Part shown: positions 39,912 through 50,167 of the stretch, one piece after another
Layout of the letters: each line of letters opens with the position of its first letter
Numbering within the stretch: the first letter of the stretch is position 1
Assembly (NCBI RefSeq): GCF_025950525.1
Contig: NZ_JAPDGS010000003.1
Location: forward strand, 434,001 to 498,000
Direction of reading: 5' to 3'
Origin: Stagnihabitans lacustris
GTDB lineage: Bacteria; Pseudomonadota; Alphaproteobacteria; Rhodobacterales; Rhodobacteraceae
Length of the DNA stretch: 64,000 nucleotides
Notes under the pieces: model-generated
Seen by the model: only the letters and a program-made list of their open reading frames with translations
What the model was told of the DNA's origin: nothing
The model's database searches: none
Position numbers and translations under genes: made by a program

Positions 39912-42872
39912 GTGTCCGCCCATCTGCATCAATATGATCTTCACGCCCCGGTTCTGCCAAAGCCCGCGACCCCGCGCCTGAAGGCCGAAGAGGTGACGGG
40001 CTGGACCACGCTGCAAAACCTGCTGCTGACCGACTACCCCGTCTCGACCGAGCCGGATTTGTTCTATCATTCCCGCCACTTGCGCCAGGTTGGTGCCTCG
40101 TCGTCGGGCCTGCGGATCATGGGGGGCGGCGCGGTCCGGCTGGATGGGGCGATGAACCTTCTGGCGCTGGGCGCGCTGGCCCGGGCCTGCCGGCTGGGGC
40201 GGCTGGCGCTGGCACTGCATGGCGCGGGGCGGTTTGAAGTGACCCTGCACCAGGCCTTTTCGAACCGCAGCGCAGAGCGGCTTTTGACCGATGTCGTGAC
40301 GCTGGAACCGGGGCGCGAAACGGTGATCGAGATCGACCCCGACCACCTGATCCTGCGCGACGGGCTTTTGTGGGTCGAGCTGTCGACCTTGGGCCTTCCC
40401 GCCGAAGAGGCCGTGCTTTTTGGCGGCCGCTTCCTGACCGATCTGCGGGGCGAGACGGGGTTTTCGCTGGCAATCTTGCGGATGACGGCGGGGACGGACC
40501 GGCTTGCCGGCTTGTTGACCGCATGGGCCACGGCGCGGGCGCACAAGACCACAGTCCTGACCGCCGAGATCGACCCCGACCGGGCCGAGGGGCATGATGC
40601 GGTGTTATCCGACCTTTTGGCCCGCGCGCACGGCCATTCCCACGCGCTGATCCTCGAACATGACACGCTGATTTCGGCCGAATTCCTCGACCGCGCGGCC
40701 TCTGCTTTGGCGCTGCAATCGGCGCCTTTGCTGCTGGCAGGCGCGCGGCTTGATCCTGCGGAGGCCACCACCCTGGCCGATCTGGGGCTGACCGACGGTC
40801 TGCGCGGTCTGACCCCCATTGCGGCGCTGACCGATCTGCACGGGCTGGCGGGCTGCCTTTCCGCGGCCGAGGCCGCGCTTCACGCCGCCTCCGAAGGGCG
40901 CCTGGTCCCCCATGCGGCCGCCCTCGGCCTGCCCTTGTCGGCGCTGGACGGGATCGACTGCCCCGTCACTGTGGCCCGCGCCGGGGCCGAGCCTGTTTTG
41001 CGCATCGCAGCCGGCCAATTGCGGGCGCAACCCTTGCCCGGGCTGATCCTGCGCAAAGAACATTCGGGCAACCCGTCCAAGGGCTTGACTGCGCTGCAAA
41101 ATACCATCTTGCCCGAACGCGGGCTTTGCACGGAACAGCGGCTGTATTTCAACCTCAAAGGCGCCGTCACCCATGACGATGTCGCCGATGCTGTGGTGCT
41201 GGACGCCGGCGCCAAGGTCTTTTTCGACACGTTCTTCAACAGCCTCTCCATCGGAAAATGGCATGCCGCCTGCGCCTTGGAGGGGCTCTGGCTTGGCCTG
41301 CGCGGTCGAGGGCGGGTCGAGGTCAAGGTCTATCACGCCATCCCCGACCGGTCTTGGGAGTGTCTGGCGACCCGCATCGCCAATCTCTCGCCCACCGCGG
41401 ACCTGTTGATCGACCTGTCGCACTACCCCGAGGTCGCCACCGATGGCGTCATCTATTACGAGGTCCAGGCCCTGTCGCCGACCACGCTGACCGCTGGTCG
41501 CTTCATGACCGCGGCGCGGCCGGATCTGGACCGGCGGCTGATGCTGTCGATCACCACTTTTCGGCGTGAGGCGCAGGTGGAAAACACCGCTCGCCGCCTG
41601 GCCCGCTATCTGGACGGTTGCGATTTTGCGTCCCAGATCCATGCGTTGATCGTCGATAACGGGCATACGGCGGAGGTCCCGAACCACCCGCGTATCCGCA
41701 TGATCCGCAACGAAAATCTTGGCGGCGCCGGGGGCTTTACCCGCGGCCTGATCGAGGGTGAGGCGCAGGGCTTCTCCCATGTGCTTTTCATGGATGACGA
41801 CGCCTCGATCCCGATGGAGGCGCTGCACCGCACCTATGCTTTCCTCGCGTTGGCCCGCGATCCGCGCGCCGCGGTGGCGGGCGCCATGATCACCACGACC
41901 GCGCGCTGGCGCATGGCCGAAAACGCCGCCGTCTTTGACCGCGGATGCCGGCCACTGCATGCCGGAACCGACCTGCGCGAGCGCGATCCGGTCTTCCAGA
42001 TGGAGTGGCAAAGCGCCCGCACCACCCCCGACAAGACCTATGCCGGCTGGTGGTTTTTCGCCTTCCCGGTGGCCCAGGTGAAGCACTATCCCTTCCCCTT
42101 CTTCGTGCGGGGCGACGACGTCAACTTCTCTTTGTCCAATGATTTCGCCATCACGACGCTGAACGGGGTCGTCACCTTTGGCGAGGATTTCACCGAGAAA
42201 GAGACGCCCTTGAACTGGTATCTCGACCTGCGCAGCCACATGGTCCATCACCTGTCGCTGGACCGGATGGAGGTCGGGCGGCTGGGCCTGATCAAGATGG
42301 CGCTGTCGTTCTTTAAGCGTAACATCGCGAAATTCCAGTATGAATCGCTAGAGGCCGTCTATCTTGCCTGGGAAGACGTGCTCAAAGGGCCCGATGTCTT
42401 TGCCCAAGGCGCCGATGCCGCGGGGCCAAGGGCCGCGATCAAGGCCCTGGTCCGGCAAGAGGCCTTCAAGCCGCTATCGCAGATCGACACGGTGCCGCGC
42501 AAAGGGCTCTTCGACCCTTTCCGCCGCTTTCGCCGGCTTCTCGGCTTCGCCACGCTGAACGGGCATTTCCTGCCCTTTGCGCATCGGCTTTGCGCCCATC
42601 GCATCATCCCCGCGGCCGAGCGTGGCAATCTCGGCGCCGTCTGGGGGGCGACGCAGCTGACCTTCCTGAACATCGCGGGCGACAAGGGCTATACGACGCG
42701 GAAATCGACGGCCAAGGGGCTCTGGGCGCTGACCCGTTTTGTCACCCTCAGCCTGCGGACGGCCTGGGCCTATGACGACTTGCGCAAAGCCTATCATCAG
42801 GGCCATGAGACGATCTGTCGCCGGGCCTGGTGGCGGCCGAAACTGGGTCTCGACCCCGACCGCCAACCCTGA
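39912..42872 (+). CDS. GlfT2-like glycosyltransferase with internal duplication
   Basis: A 986-residue protein starting at GTG with a GAGGTG site. It contains two copies of a beta-sandwich plus GT-A unit. Copy 1 (about 20-350) has the sandwich (LQNLLLTDYPVSTEPDLFYH) and a degenerate GT core with HALILEHDTLIS at about 245 where the DDD motif should be. Copy 2 (about 375-770) repeats the sandwich (LQNTILPERGLCTEQRLYF) and has an intact core with IHALIVDNGHTAEV, NLGGAGGFTRGLI and HVLFMDDDASIPM (about 627). The C-terminus is helical, as in mycobacterial GlfT2. It likely polymerises galactofuranose; copy 1 is probably structural. Confidence 0.82.
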   Translation: MSAHLHQYDLHAPVLPKPATPRLKAEEVTGWTTLQNLLLTDYPVSTEPDLFYHSRHLRQVGASSSGLRIMGGGAVRLDGAMNLLALGALARACRLGRLALALHGAGRFEVTLHQAFSNRSAERLLTDVVTLEPGRETVIEIDPDHLILRDGLLWVELSTLGLPAEEAVLFGGRFLTDLRGETGFSLAILRMTAGTDRLAGLLTAWATARAHKTTVLTAEIDPDRAEGHDAVLSDLLARAHGHSHALILEHDTLISAEFLDRAASALALQSAPLLLAGARLDPAEATTLADLGLTDGLRGLTPIAALTDLHGLAGCLSAAEAALHAASEGRLVPHAAALGLPLSALDGIDCPVTVARAGAEPVLRIAAGQLRAQPLPGLILRKEHSGNPSKGLTALQNTILPERGLCTEQRLYFNLKGAVTHDDVADAVVLDAGAKVFFDTFFNSLSIGKWHAACALEGLWLGLRGRGRVEVKVYHAIPDRSWECLATRIANLSPTADLLIDLSHYPEVATDGVIYYEVQALSPTTLTAGRFMTAARPDLDRRLMLSITTFRREAQVENTARRLARYLDGCDFASQIHALIVDNGHTAEVPNHPRIRMIRNENLGGAGGFTRGLIEGEAQGFSHVLFMDDDASIPMEALHRTYAFLALARDPRAAVAGAMITTTARWRMAENAAVFDRGCRPLHAGTDLRERDPVFQMEWQSARTTPDKTYAGWWFFAFPVAQVKHYPFPFFVRGDDVNFSLSNDFAITTLNGVVTFGEDFTEKETPLNWYLDLRSHMVHHLSLDRMEVGRLGLIKMALSFFKRNIAKFQYESLEAVYLAWEDVLKGPDVFAQGADAAGPRAAIKALVRQEAFKPLSQIDTVPRKGLFDPFRRFRRLLGFATLNGHFLPFAHRLCAHRIIPAAERGNLGAVWGATQLTFLNIAGDKGYTTRKSTAKGLWALTRFVTLSLRTAWAYDDLRKAYHQGHETICRRAWWRPKLGLDPDRQP

Positions 42873-42945
42873 CCGCACCCATCCAAGCAAAACCCCGAAG
42901 GCGGGACATGATCTTGCGATGCAGGCGCTCCGCCGGGGTGGCGGT

Positions 42946-43446
42946 TCAGGTCAGATGCGGGCGGAAGGCGGCCACGACCGCCTCGTAAACCGCGCGTTTA
43001 AAGGGCACGATTTCGGCCAGCATTGCATCGGCGTGCATCCATTGCCACTGCGCAAACTCTTGGTGCGGCTGGACGATCTGGACCTGATCGTCCGTCCCCA
43101 GAAACCGCATCAGGAACCATTTCTGCTTTTGCCCCCGATACTTGCCGCCCCAGACCTTGCCCAAAAGCTCGGGCGGCAGGTCATAGGTCAACCAGTCCTC
43201 GGTCTTGCCCAGCACCTCGACCAGATCGGCCGAAACCCCGGTCTCTTCGGTCAGCTCGCGCAAGGCGGCCTCGCGCGGCTTTTCGCCCGCGTCGATCCCG
43301 CCTTGCGGCATCTGCCAGGCCGCGGCCCCGCCCTTGGCCTGGCCGCCGTCCAGCCTTTGCCCCACGAAGACCAACCCCGCAGGGTTGATCAACATGACGC
43401 CGACGCAGGGCCGATAGGGCAGGTCGCTTACGGTATCACCGCTCAC
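42946..43446 (-). CDS. rppH: RNA pyrophosphohydrolase RppH
   Basis: A 166-residue Nudix hydrolase that removes pyrophosphate from 5'-triphosphorylated RNA to initiate decay. The Nudix box reads GGIDAG, then RELTEETG, and the family start [21 protein letters not shown] and WQMPQGGID are typical of RppH/NudH. Translation starts at GTG overlapping the ctpA stop (GTGA). It is the last gene of a block with ctpA, the envC-like gene and gpmI. Confidence 0.92.
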   Translation of the reverse strand: MSGDTVSDLPYRPCVGVMLINPAGLVFVGQRLDGGQAKGGAAAWQMPQGGIDAGEKPREAALRELTEETGVSADLVEVLGKTEDWLTYDLPPELLGKVWGGKYRGQKQKWFLMRFLGTDDQVQIVQPHQEFAQWQWMHADAMLAEIVPFKRAVYEAVVAAFRPHLT

Positions 43447-44765
43447 TGGGCCACCGCCGCCAATCCGCGCAGGATATCCACGGCATAGGCCAGCTGGTAA
43501 TCCTCGACCCGCAGCTTGGCCGAGTCCTCCATCTGCGCGCGTTCCTCTTCCAGCTGCTTCTTCTCTTCCTCGCTCATCGAGTCATTCGACAGGATGCCGG
43601 TCAGATCGGCTTCGGACAGCTGCTTGGGCGCCTCTTTTTCCGCCACCGCGGGATCGACGACCGGCTGGTTCACCACCACATCGGGCATGACCCCAAGCGC
43701 CTGGATCGACCGACCCGAGGGCGTGTAATAACGCGCCGTCGTCAGCCGCATCGCGCCCTCGCCCTTGATCTGGATGATCGTCTGAACCGAGCCCTTGCCG
43801 AAGCTTTTCGTCCCCACGACAATCGCCCGGTGATGGTCCTGCAGCGCGCCCGACACGATCTCGGAGGCCGAAGCCGAGCCGCCGTTGATCAGCACGACCA
43901 CCGGTTTGCCCTCGGTCAGATCGCCCTTTTCGGCGTTGAAGCGTTCGTTGTCCTGCGGGTTGCGTCCGCGGGTCGACACGATCTCGCCTTCGTTCAAAAA
44001 CGCATCCGACACCGCCACGGCCTGCATCAGCAAGCCCCCGGGATTGTTGCGCAAATCCAGAACGACGCCGTTGATCTTGTCCAGACCGCCGGCTTCTTCG
44101 GCGGCCTTCTTCAGCTCGGATTCAAGTCCCGAATAGGTCTGTTCGGTAAAGCTGGAGATCCGCAGCACCACGGTATTCCCGACCAGCCGCCCCTTGGTCG
44201 CGGCCACCTTGATCGTGTCGCGGATGATGGACACGTCGAAGGGCTCGGGCGTGCCTTCGCGCACCACGGTGATCACGACTTCCGATCCCAGAGGCCCGCG
44301 CATCATGTCGACCGACTGGTCCATCGTCAGGCCCGAAAGACTCTTGCCATCCACCGCCGTGATGATGTCGCCGGTCTCGATCCCGGCCTTGTCGGCGGGC
44401 GTCCCGTCGATGGGCGAGACGACCTTGACCCAGCCTTCTTCCTGCGTGACCTCGATGCCCAGACCGCCGAACTCGCCCTTGGTCTGTTCGCGCATGTCGC
44501 TGTAATCGGCCGCCGCCATATAACTGGAATGGGGGTCCAAAGAGGACAGCATCCCGTTGATCGCCGCTTCGATCAGCTTCTGGCTGTCGGGCGGCTCGAC
44601 ATATTGGCCGCGAATGCGTTCAAACGCGTCGCCGAACATGTCCAGCTGTTGATAGACGCCAATGTCCTTGCCGCCATCCTGCGCCACCAGGGGTCCGACG
44701 AATTGCGTCGTCAAAAGAACCCCCGCCACCGTTCCGCCCAGAGCGGCCATCAGAACCTTGTTCAT
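43443..44765 (-). CDS. ctpA: Carboxy-terminal processing protease (S41)
   Basis: A 440-residue periplasmic serine protease. The N-terminus has one signal/anchor helix. A PDZ domain spans about 90-170 ([35 protein letters not shown]). The S41 core has the catalytic Ser in [16 protein letters not shown] and the general-base Lys in [17 protein letters not shown]. The C-terminal tail is acidic and coiled-coil-like. Ctp proteases trim envelope proteins, including cell-wall hydrolases, which matches the neighbouring EnvC-like gene. An AGGGAG site precedes the ATG. Confidence 0.93.
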   Translation of the reverse strand: MNKVLMAALGGTVAGVLLTTQFVGPLVAQDGGKDIGVYQQLDMFGDAFERIRGQYVEPPDSQKLIEAAINGMLSSLDPHSSYMAAADYSDMREQTKGEFGGLGIEVTQEEGWVKVVSPIDGTPADKAGIETGDIITAVDGKSLSGLTMDQSVDMMRGPLGSEVVITVVREGTPEPFDVSIIRDTIKVAATKGRLVGNTVVLRISSFTEQTYSGLESELKKAAEEAGGLDKINGVVLDLRNNPGGLLMQAVAVSDAFLNEGEIVSTRGRNPQDNERFNAEKGDLTEGKPVVVLINGGSASASEIVSGALQDHHRAIVVGTKSFGKGSVQTIIQIKGEGAMRLTTARYYTPSGRSIQALGVMPDVVVNQPVVDPAVAEKEAPKQLSEADLTGILSNDSMSEEEKKQLEEERAQMEDSAKLRVEDYQLAYAVDILRGLAAVAQ

Positions 44766-44771
44766 GCCTTC

Positions 44772-45875
44772 TTACTCTCCCTCCGGAACGAACCAGGCCA
44801 TCGGGTCGATGGGCTCTCCGTCCTTGCGCAATTCCACATAAAGCGTTTCGCTGTCACTTGCACCAGCCCCCTTGGTCGACAGGATGTCCGAGGCCTGACC
44901 CTCGCTCCCCCCCATCAGACCCAGGGCCGCGCCCTTTGACACCACCTCGCCCACGTCACCATAGACCTGATCCAGGCCCGCCAGGATCAAGAGATAGCCC
45001 TCTCCGGGCTCCAGGATCATCACATTTCCGTAGTCGGCCAGCGGCCCGCGATAGCGCAGCGTCGCGGCCCAGGGCGCGCTGACCAGGGCCAGAGGCCGCG
45101 TCGCCAGCGTCACGCCGGGTTTCGTCACGCCGCTGGCATCGGTTTCGCCGGGCCGAAGGATCACCGGACCCAAGGCCGGCCAAGGCAAAAGCCCCTGTTG
45201 ATCGGCAAAGCCCGGATCGGCCTGCGGATCGGGCGCCAGGCCCGCCGCAAGGTCGCCCAGGGTCGTGGCCGAGGCGCTTAACGCCGCCAGCTGCGCCGGG
45301 TCATCGGTCAGCCGCAAGGGCAGGTCGGTCCGGTCCGAGATGGCCTGCGACAGGTCGGCCCGCGCGGTCTGCACCACGCCAAGCCCTTCGGCCAGCACGC
45401 GTTCCGCCTTGGTCTGCAGGTCGCGCAGGTCGCGCAGCTCTGCCAGGTCGTCGCGCAGGGCTTCGGCCTGACGCTGCAGGGCGGGGGCGACATCCGTCAG
45501 GATCATCCCCGACCGCACCGTCCCCAGCGGCCCCGTCGGATGCAGCAGCAACAAGGGCCCCGGGTCGGCCTCCAGATTGGCCAGCACCCCCAAAAGCTGC
45601 GAGACCTCTTGGCGCTTGCCCTGAAACTGCGTCGTCAACTCGGACTCGCGCAGGTCGGCCTGGCGCAGCGCCTCGCGCAGCGCGCCCAAGCCCGCCTCAT
45701 AGGCGCGGATCGTTTTGGTCAGGGCCGCGACCCGGTCCTTGGAGGTTTCGGCGGCCTGCAGCCCGGCCACCGAATCCTGCAAAGCCTCCGCCGCCTCAGC
45801 GGCCTGATTGGCGACCAAAGAGTCCTGACCCCAGGCGGGCCAAGCCGTCAGCAAAACGACCGCAAGCCATCTCAT
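44772..45875 (-). CDS. envC: EnvC-like amidase activator (degenerate M23)
   Basis: A 367-residue secreted protein: signal peptide MRWLAVVLLTAWPAWG, a long coiled coil (about 20-190), and a C-terminal LytM/M23 domain. The domain has YGNVMILEPGEGYLLILAGL, where the zinc ligands of active M23 enzymes (His in DHG and the YAHL His) are replaced, so it should be a non-catalytic EnvC-type activator of periplasmic amidases rather than an endopeptidase. It overlaps gpmI by four bases and precedes ctpA with six bases between them, an arrangement usual in alphaproteobacteria. Confidence 0.85.
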   Translation of the reverse strand: MRWLAVVLLTAWPAWGQDSLVANQAAEAAEALQDSVAGLQAAETSKDRVAALTKTIRAYEAGLGALREALRQADLRESELTTQFQGKRQEVSQLLGVLANLEADPGPLLLLHPTGPLGTVRSGMILTDVAPALQRQAEALRDDLAELRDLRDLQTKAERVLAEGLGVVQTARADLSQAISDRTDLPLRLTDDPAQLAALSASATTLGDLAAGLAPDPQADPGFADQQGLLPWPALGPVILRPGETDASGVTKPGVTLATRPLALVSAPWAATLRYRGPLADYGNVMILEPGEGYLLILAGLDQVYGDVGEVVSKGAALGLMGGSEGQASDILSTKGAGASDSETLYVELRKDGEPIDPMAWFVPEGE

Positions 45876-47410
45876 GCCAGAAGCAGGCTCCGCCCGGTCA
45901 TCTCGGCGGGCTGGTCCAGCCCCATCAGCGCCAAAAGCGTCGGCGCAAGGTCGGCCAGCCGCCCACCCTGCCGCAAAGCTGCGCCCGCAGGTCCGCCCAC
46001 CAGAATGACCGGCACCGGGTTGACGGTATGGGCGGTATGGGGTTGCAGCGTGACCGGGTCGGTCATCAGCTCGCAGTTGCCATGGTCCGCGGTGACGATC
46101 ATCGCGCCGCCAACCTTTTCAAGCGCTTGCAAGGCAAGGCCCAGTCCGGCATCCACCGCCTCACAGGCCTTGATGGCGGCGGGCAGGCTGCCGGTATGGC
46201 CCACCATGTCCGGATTGGCAAAGTTCACGACGATCAGATCAAAGCCCTTTTCGATCCCCACCACCAATTGCGCCGCCACTTCCGCCGCGCTCATCTCGGG
46301 TTGCAGGTCATAGGTCGCGACCTTGGGCGATTTCGCCATATAGCGCTCTTCGCCCGCAAAGGGGACCTCGCGGCCGCCGTTCAGGAAGAAGGTCACATGG
46401 GGGTATTTCTCGGTCTCGGCCAGGCGCAGCTGGGTCTTGCCCTTGGCCGCCACCCATTCGCCGATCGTGTTGCGGATGTCGCGCTTGGGGTAAGCGGTCG
46501 CCAGATATTCCGAATGGGCTGTCGAATACTCCACCATGCCCAGAAGCGCCGACCAGACCGGCCGCCCTGCCACCGGAAAATCGGCAAAGTCCGGCGCGCC
46601 GACGCCCGCCATGATCTCGCGCGCGCGGTCGCTGCGGAAGTTCAGGCAAAAGAACCCATCGCCATCCCGCGCGCCGCGATACCCGCCGATGACCGAGGGC
46701 GCGATGAACTCATCCGTTTCGCCCTTGGCATAAGACGCCGCCACCGCCTCCGAGGCTGTCCCGAACGCCGCCCCCTCGCCGCGGATCATCGCGGCATAGG
46801 CGCGCTCGACCCGGTCCCAGCGGTTGTCGCGGTCCATGGCCCAATAGCGCCCGATGACCGTCGCCACCCGCGCCCCCACCGGCAAGGAAATCCCCAGCTG
46901 TTCCACGAACTCTGCCGCTGAGGACGGCGCCACATCCCGCCCATCGGTGATCGCATGAAGCGCCACCGGCACACCCAGCGCAGTCAAGGCCCGGCAGGCC
47001 GCCAGCACATGATTGATATGCCCATGCACCCCGCCATCCGACACGACGCCCATCAGATGCGCCACCCCGCCCGCGGCCTTGACCTTGGCGGCAAAGCCCT
47101 GAACCGCGTCGTTCAGCGCGAATGACCCGTCCTCGATGGCCAGATCAATCGCGCCCAGGTCCATGGCGACCACCCGCCCGGCGCCAATATTGGTATGCCC
47201 CACCTCGGAATTGCCCATCTGCCCCGTGGGCAGGCCGACATCCGGCCCGAAAGTCGTCAAGGTCGCATGGGGACAGTCCGCCCAGATCCGGTTGAAATTC
47301 GGCACAGCCGCCTGCGCCGGCGCCGAATACTGCGGCAGCGCACCAATCCCCCAGCCATCCAGGATGCAAAGAACGACAGGTTTCGGGTTGGGCAAGGTTC
47401 CGACTGGCAT
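45872..47410 (-). CDS. gpmI: 2,3-bisphosphoglycerate-independent phosphoglycerate mutase
   Basis: A 512-residue GpmI that interconverts 3- and 2-phosphoglycerate. Metal and catalytic features include VVLCILDGWG near the N-terminus, the catalytic Ser in MGNSEVGHTNIGAGRV (about 65), the VVNFANPDMVGHTG block and MIVTADHGNCELM (about 430). An AAGGAG site seven bases ahead of the ATG at 47410 decides that start over a TTG two codons upstream. First gene of the gpmI-envC-ctpA-rppH series, all with short overlaps or gaps. Confidence 0.95.
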   Translation of the reverse strand: MPVGTLPNPKPVVLCILDGWGIGALPQYSAPAQAAVPNFNRIWADCPHATLTTFGPDVGLPTGQMGNSEVGHTNIGAGRVVAMDLGAIDLAIEDGSFALNDAVQGFAAKVKAAGGVAHLMGVVSDGGVHGHINHVLAACRALTALGVPVALHAITDGRDVAPSSAAEFVEQLGISLPVGARVATVIGRYWAMDRDNRWDRVERAYAAMIRGEGAAFGTASEAVAASYAKGETDEFIAPSVIGGYRGARDGDGFFCLNFRSDRAREIMAGVGAPDFADFPVAGRPVWSALLGMVEYSTAHSEYLATAYPKRDIRNTIGEWVAAKGKTQLRLAETEKYPHVTFFLNGGREVPFAGEERYMAKSPKVATYDLQPEMSAAEVAAQLVVGIEKGFDLIVVNFANPDMVGHTGSLPAAIKACEAVDAGLGLALQALEKVGGAMIVTADHGNCELMTDPVTLQPHTAHTVNPVPVILVGGPAGAALRQGGRLADLAPTLLALMGLDQPAEMTGRSLLLA

Positions 47411-47535
47411 GGGCAAACTCCTTCAGCTTGCCCCGGTTCTATCCCCGCAACCCTGCCCCGTCCACTGACCTCGCGTCTTTCATACTGATCCAAATACTCC
47501 CTTTGCGCTGGAGGGGCCGGCAGCCCCTCCAGCGC

Positions 47536-48003
47536 TTAGACCCGGTGATAAGGCGTCCCGGCCAGGATGCCCGCCGCCCGATACAGCTGTTCGGCCAGCA
47601 TCACCCGCACCAGCATATGCGGCCAGACCATCGCCCCGAAGGAAACCGAGACCTCGGCCCGCGCGCGAAGCCCCGGGTCGATCCCATCCGCCCCGCCGAT
47701 CACAAAGGCCATATCGCGCCCCGTGTCGCGAAACCGCGCCAACACCTCGGCGAATTCGGGAGAGGTCATCACCCGCCCGCGCTCATCCAAAGTCACCAGC
47801 GCCGCGCCGGCCGGCAAGGCGCGGGCGATCAACTCGCCCTCGGCGCCCATGCCAAGGTTCTTCTTGTCCTCGACCTCGACAACAGAAACCGGGCCAAGCC
47901 CCAAGGCCCGCCCGGTCCGTTCAAACCGCAACAGATAGTCGTCGACCATCGCCTTTTCGGGTCCAGACCGAAGCCTGCCCACAGCGATCAGCGTCAGCTT
48001 CAC
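47536..48003 (-). CDS. rlmH: 23S rRNA pseudouridine-1915 N3-methyltransferase RlmH
   Basis: A 155-residue SPOUT methyltransferase acting on 70S ribosomes at pseudouridine 1915. Visible family features: KLTLIAVGRLRSGPEKAM start, LDERGRVMTSPEFAEVL, the knot-forming FVIGGADGIDPGLR and the closing MLVRVMLAEQLYRA with a C-terminal HRV. Starts at GTG with a strong AAGGGGCGGGG site. Ten bases separate it from rsfS, its usual partner. Confidence 0.95.
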   Translation of the reverse strand: MKLTLIAVGRLRSGPEKAMVDDYLLRFERTGRALGLGPVSVVEVEDKKNLGMGAEGELIARALPAGAALVTLDERGRVMTSPEFAEVLARFRDTGRDMAFVIGGADGIDPGLRARAEVSVSFGAMVWPHMLVRVMLAEQLYRAAGILAGTPYHRV

Positions 48004-48013
48004 GCCCCGCCCC

Positions 48014-48424
48014 TTAAGCGCCTCTGTGGGCCGCGCCCGGCAGCCACATCTTTTCCAACTGATAGAAGTCGCGGACCTCGGGGCGGAAGACATGAACGAT
48101 CACGTCCCGCGTGTCGATCAGGACCCAGTCCCCGGTCTCTTTGCCTTCCATCTTGCAGGAATAGCCGAACTTTTCCTTGATCTTGTCGACCAGGTGTTCG
48201 GCAATCGCCGCCACTTGGCGCGAGGACCGGCCCGAGCAGATCACCATGTAATCGGCCACATCCGACCGCCCGCGCAGGTCGATCTGCACGACCTCTTCGG
48301 ACTTGTCGTCATCCAGGCTTTCCAGCACGGCGGCCAGAACGTCTTCGGAGGAATAATCGGGCTCTGCGCTCCGGGGGGCGCGTGCGCCGGTCGGCAGACC
48401 GGTCTTGGGATCGAAGTCAGACAG
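48014..48424 (-). CDS. rsfS: Ribosome silencing factor RsfS, probable CTG start
   Basis: RsfS binds uL14 and blocks subunit joining during starvation. The core VVQIDLRGRSDVADYMVICS, GRSSRQVAAIAEHLVDK and GDWVLIDTRDVIVHVF is clear. The family helix SSEDVLAAVLESLDDDKS lies upstream of the first GTG at 48328 and is in frame, yet no ATG, GTG or TTG occurs between it and the ribosome site. The only suitable codon is CTG at 48424, eight bases after a perfect AAGGAGG. This gives about 136 residues, a normal length. Confidence 0.85.
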   Translation of the reverse strand: MSDFDPKTGLPTGARAPRSAEPDYSSEDVLAAVLESLDDDKSEEVVQIDLRGRSDVADYMVICSGRSSRQVAAIAEHLVDKIKEKFGYSCKMEGKETGDWVLIDTRDVIVHVFRPEVRDFYQLEKMWLPGAAHRGA

Positions 48425-48763
48425 GGCAGGGCCCTCCTTGGAGCGTTTTGGGGGCGGGGGTTTCGGGCAGTCAAGCCGAAAGGGAAGCGAATCTCAAGAG
48501 GGCGCGGATAGACCCATTGGCCACTTTCCGCAAGCGCTGGCCCCAAGGAATCCTTGAACCGCGCCTGATTCCGCTGTATCCGGCGCTGATGATGCGATTT
48601 TTCGACATGGATGACCATGCGCGCCTGCCTTGGCGCTTTACCCGCGACACGCGGTCGGTTCTCGCACGCGCCTAAGCGCCCTCATCAAGCGAGAGGTGCG
48701 TGAGATCACGCACCCTACCCCGGAACAGCTATCAAACCACAGCCAACCTGCAAGGAGAGAGCC
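48425..48763. other. rsfS-leuC intergenic region with palindromic repeat
   Basis: About 340 bases between the divergent rsfS and leuC genes. A short plus-strand frame ending at 48675 is open but unconvincing. A palindrome at 48695-48718 and the leuC site AAGGAGAG are the visible signals. Promoters for both directions should lie here. Confidence 0.5.
48695..48718. repeat. Palindromic element upstream of leuC
   Basis: GGTGCGTGA-GA-TCACGCACC followed by CTAC; a near-identical copy lies inside the methylase gene at 18021-18045. It can form a hairpin 46 bases before the leuC start and looks like a REP-type intergenic repeat. Confidence 0.6.
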
Positions 48764-50167
48764 ATGGCTCCCCGCACGCTTTACGACAAGATCTGGGACG
48801 ATCACGTGGCCCACGAGGCCGAAGACGGCACCTGCCTGCTGTATATCGACCGCCACCTGGTCCATGAAGTGACCTCACCCCAAGCGTTCGAGGGTCTGCG
48901 CATGACGGGCCGCAAGGTCCGCGCGCCGGAAAAGACCATCGCGGTGCCGGATCACAACGTGCCCACGACCACGGACCGCGCCAATGCCGCGACCATGACC
49001 GAGGAATCCCGCATCCAGGTCGAGGCCTTGGACAAGAACGCCAAGGACTTCGGGATCAACTACTATCCCGTGTCCGACGTGCGTCAGGGCATCGTCCATA
49101 TCGTCGGCCCCGAACAGGGCTGGACCCTGCCGGGCATGACAGTGGTTTGCGGTGACTCGCATACCGCCACGCATGGCGCTTTTGGCGCGCTGGCCCATGG
49201 CATCGGGACCTCCGAGGTCGAACACGTTCTGGCCACGCAAACGCTGATCCAGAAGAAGTCCAAGAACATGAAGGTGGAAATCACCGGGTCCTTGCGCCCG
49301 GGTGTGACCGCCAAGGATATCACCATGTCCGTTATCGGCGCCACCGGCACCGCGGGCGGCACCGGCTATGTCATCGAATATTGCGGCCAGGCGATCCGCG
49401 AGCTGTCCATGGAAGGCCGCATGACGGTCTGCAACATGGCCATCGAAGGCGGCGCCCGCGCCGGCCTGATTGCGCCCGATGAAAAGACCTTCGCCTATTG
49501 CCTGGGTCGCCCGCACGCACCGAAAGGCGCCAAGTGGGAAGCCGCTTTGGCCTATTGGAAGACGCTGTTCACCGACGAAGGCGCGCATTTCGACAAGGTC
49601 ATCACGCTGAAGGGCGAAGACATCGCCCCGGTCGTCACCTGGGGCACCTCGCCCGAGGACGTGTTGCCGATCACCAGCGTTGTGCCTGCGCCCACCGACT
49701 TCACCGGTGGCAAGGTCGAGGCCGTTCAGCGCGCCTTGGACTACATGGGCCTGACGGCGGGTCAAAAGCTGACCGATATCGCCATCGACACGGTCTTCAT
49801 CGGGTCTTGCACCAATGGCCGGATCGAAGACCTGCGGGCGGCGGCGGCCATCCTGAAAGGCAAGAAGATCAAGGTCAAACGCGCCATGGTCGTGCCGGGT
49901 TCGGGCCTTGTCCGCGCCCAGGCCGAGGAAGAGGGCCTGGCCCAGATCTTCATCGACGCCGGTTTCGAATGGCGGATGGCGGGCTGCTCCATGTGTCTGG
50001 CGATGAACCCCGACCAGCTGGCTCCGGGCGAACGCTGTGCGGCCACGTCGAACCGCAACTTCGAAGGCCGCCAGGGCCGCGGCGGGCGCACGCATCTTGT
50101 GTCCCCGGGGATGGCGGCTGCGGCCGCGCTGACCGGCCACCTGACCGACGTCCGCGAGCTGATGTGA
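48764..50167 (+). CDS. leuC: 3-isopropylmalate dehydratase large subunit
   Basis: A 467-residue aconitase-family subunit that isomerises 2- to 3-isopropylmalate. It opens with [20 protein letters not shown]; the 4Fe-4S ligands are in [13 protein letters not shown] and [14 protein letters not shown]; and [19 protein letters not shown] is the substrate/cluster-proximal block. A strong AAGGAGAG site precedes the start. The stop overlaps the start of the DUF429 gene (TGATG), with leuD following after that. Confidence 0.96.
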   Translation: MAPRTLYDKIWDDHVAHEAEDGTCLLYIDRHLVHEVTSPQAFEGLRMTGRKVRAPEKTIAVPDHNVPTTTDRANAATMTEESRIQVEALDKNAKDFGINYYPVSDVRQGIVHIVGPEQGWTLPGMTVVCGDSHTATHGAFGALAHGIGTSEVEHVLATQTLIQKKSKNMKVEITGSLRPGVTAKDITMSVIGATGTAGGTGYVIEYCGQAIRELSMEGRMTVCNMAIEGGARAGLIAPDEKTFAYCLGRPHAPKGAKWEAALAYWKTLFTDEGAHFDKVITLKGEDIAPVVTWGTSPEDVLPITSVVPAPTDFTGGKVEAVQRALDYMGLTAGQKLTDIAIDTVFIGSCTNGRIEDLRAAAAILKGKKIKVKRAMVVPGSGLVRAQAEEEGLAQIFIDAGFEWRMAGCSMCLAMNPDQLAPGERCAATSNRNFEGRQGRGGRTHLVSPGMAAAAALTGHLTDVRELM

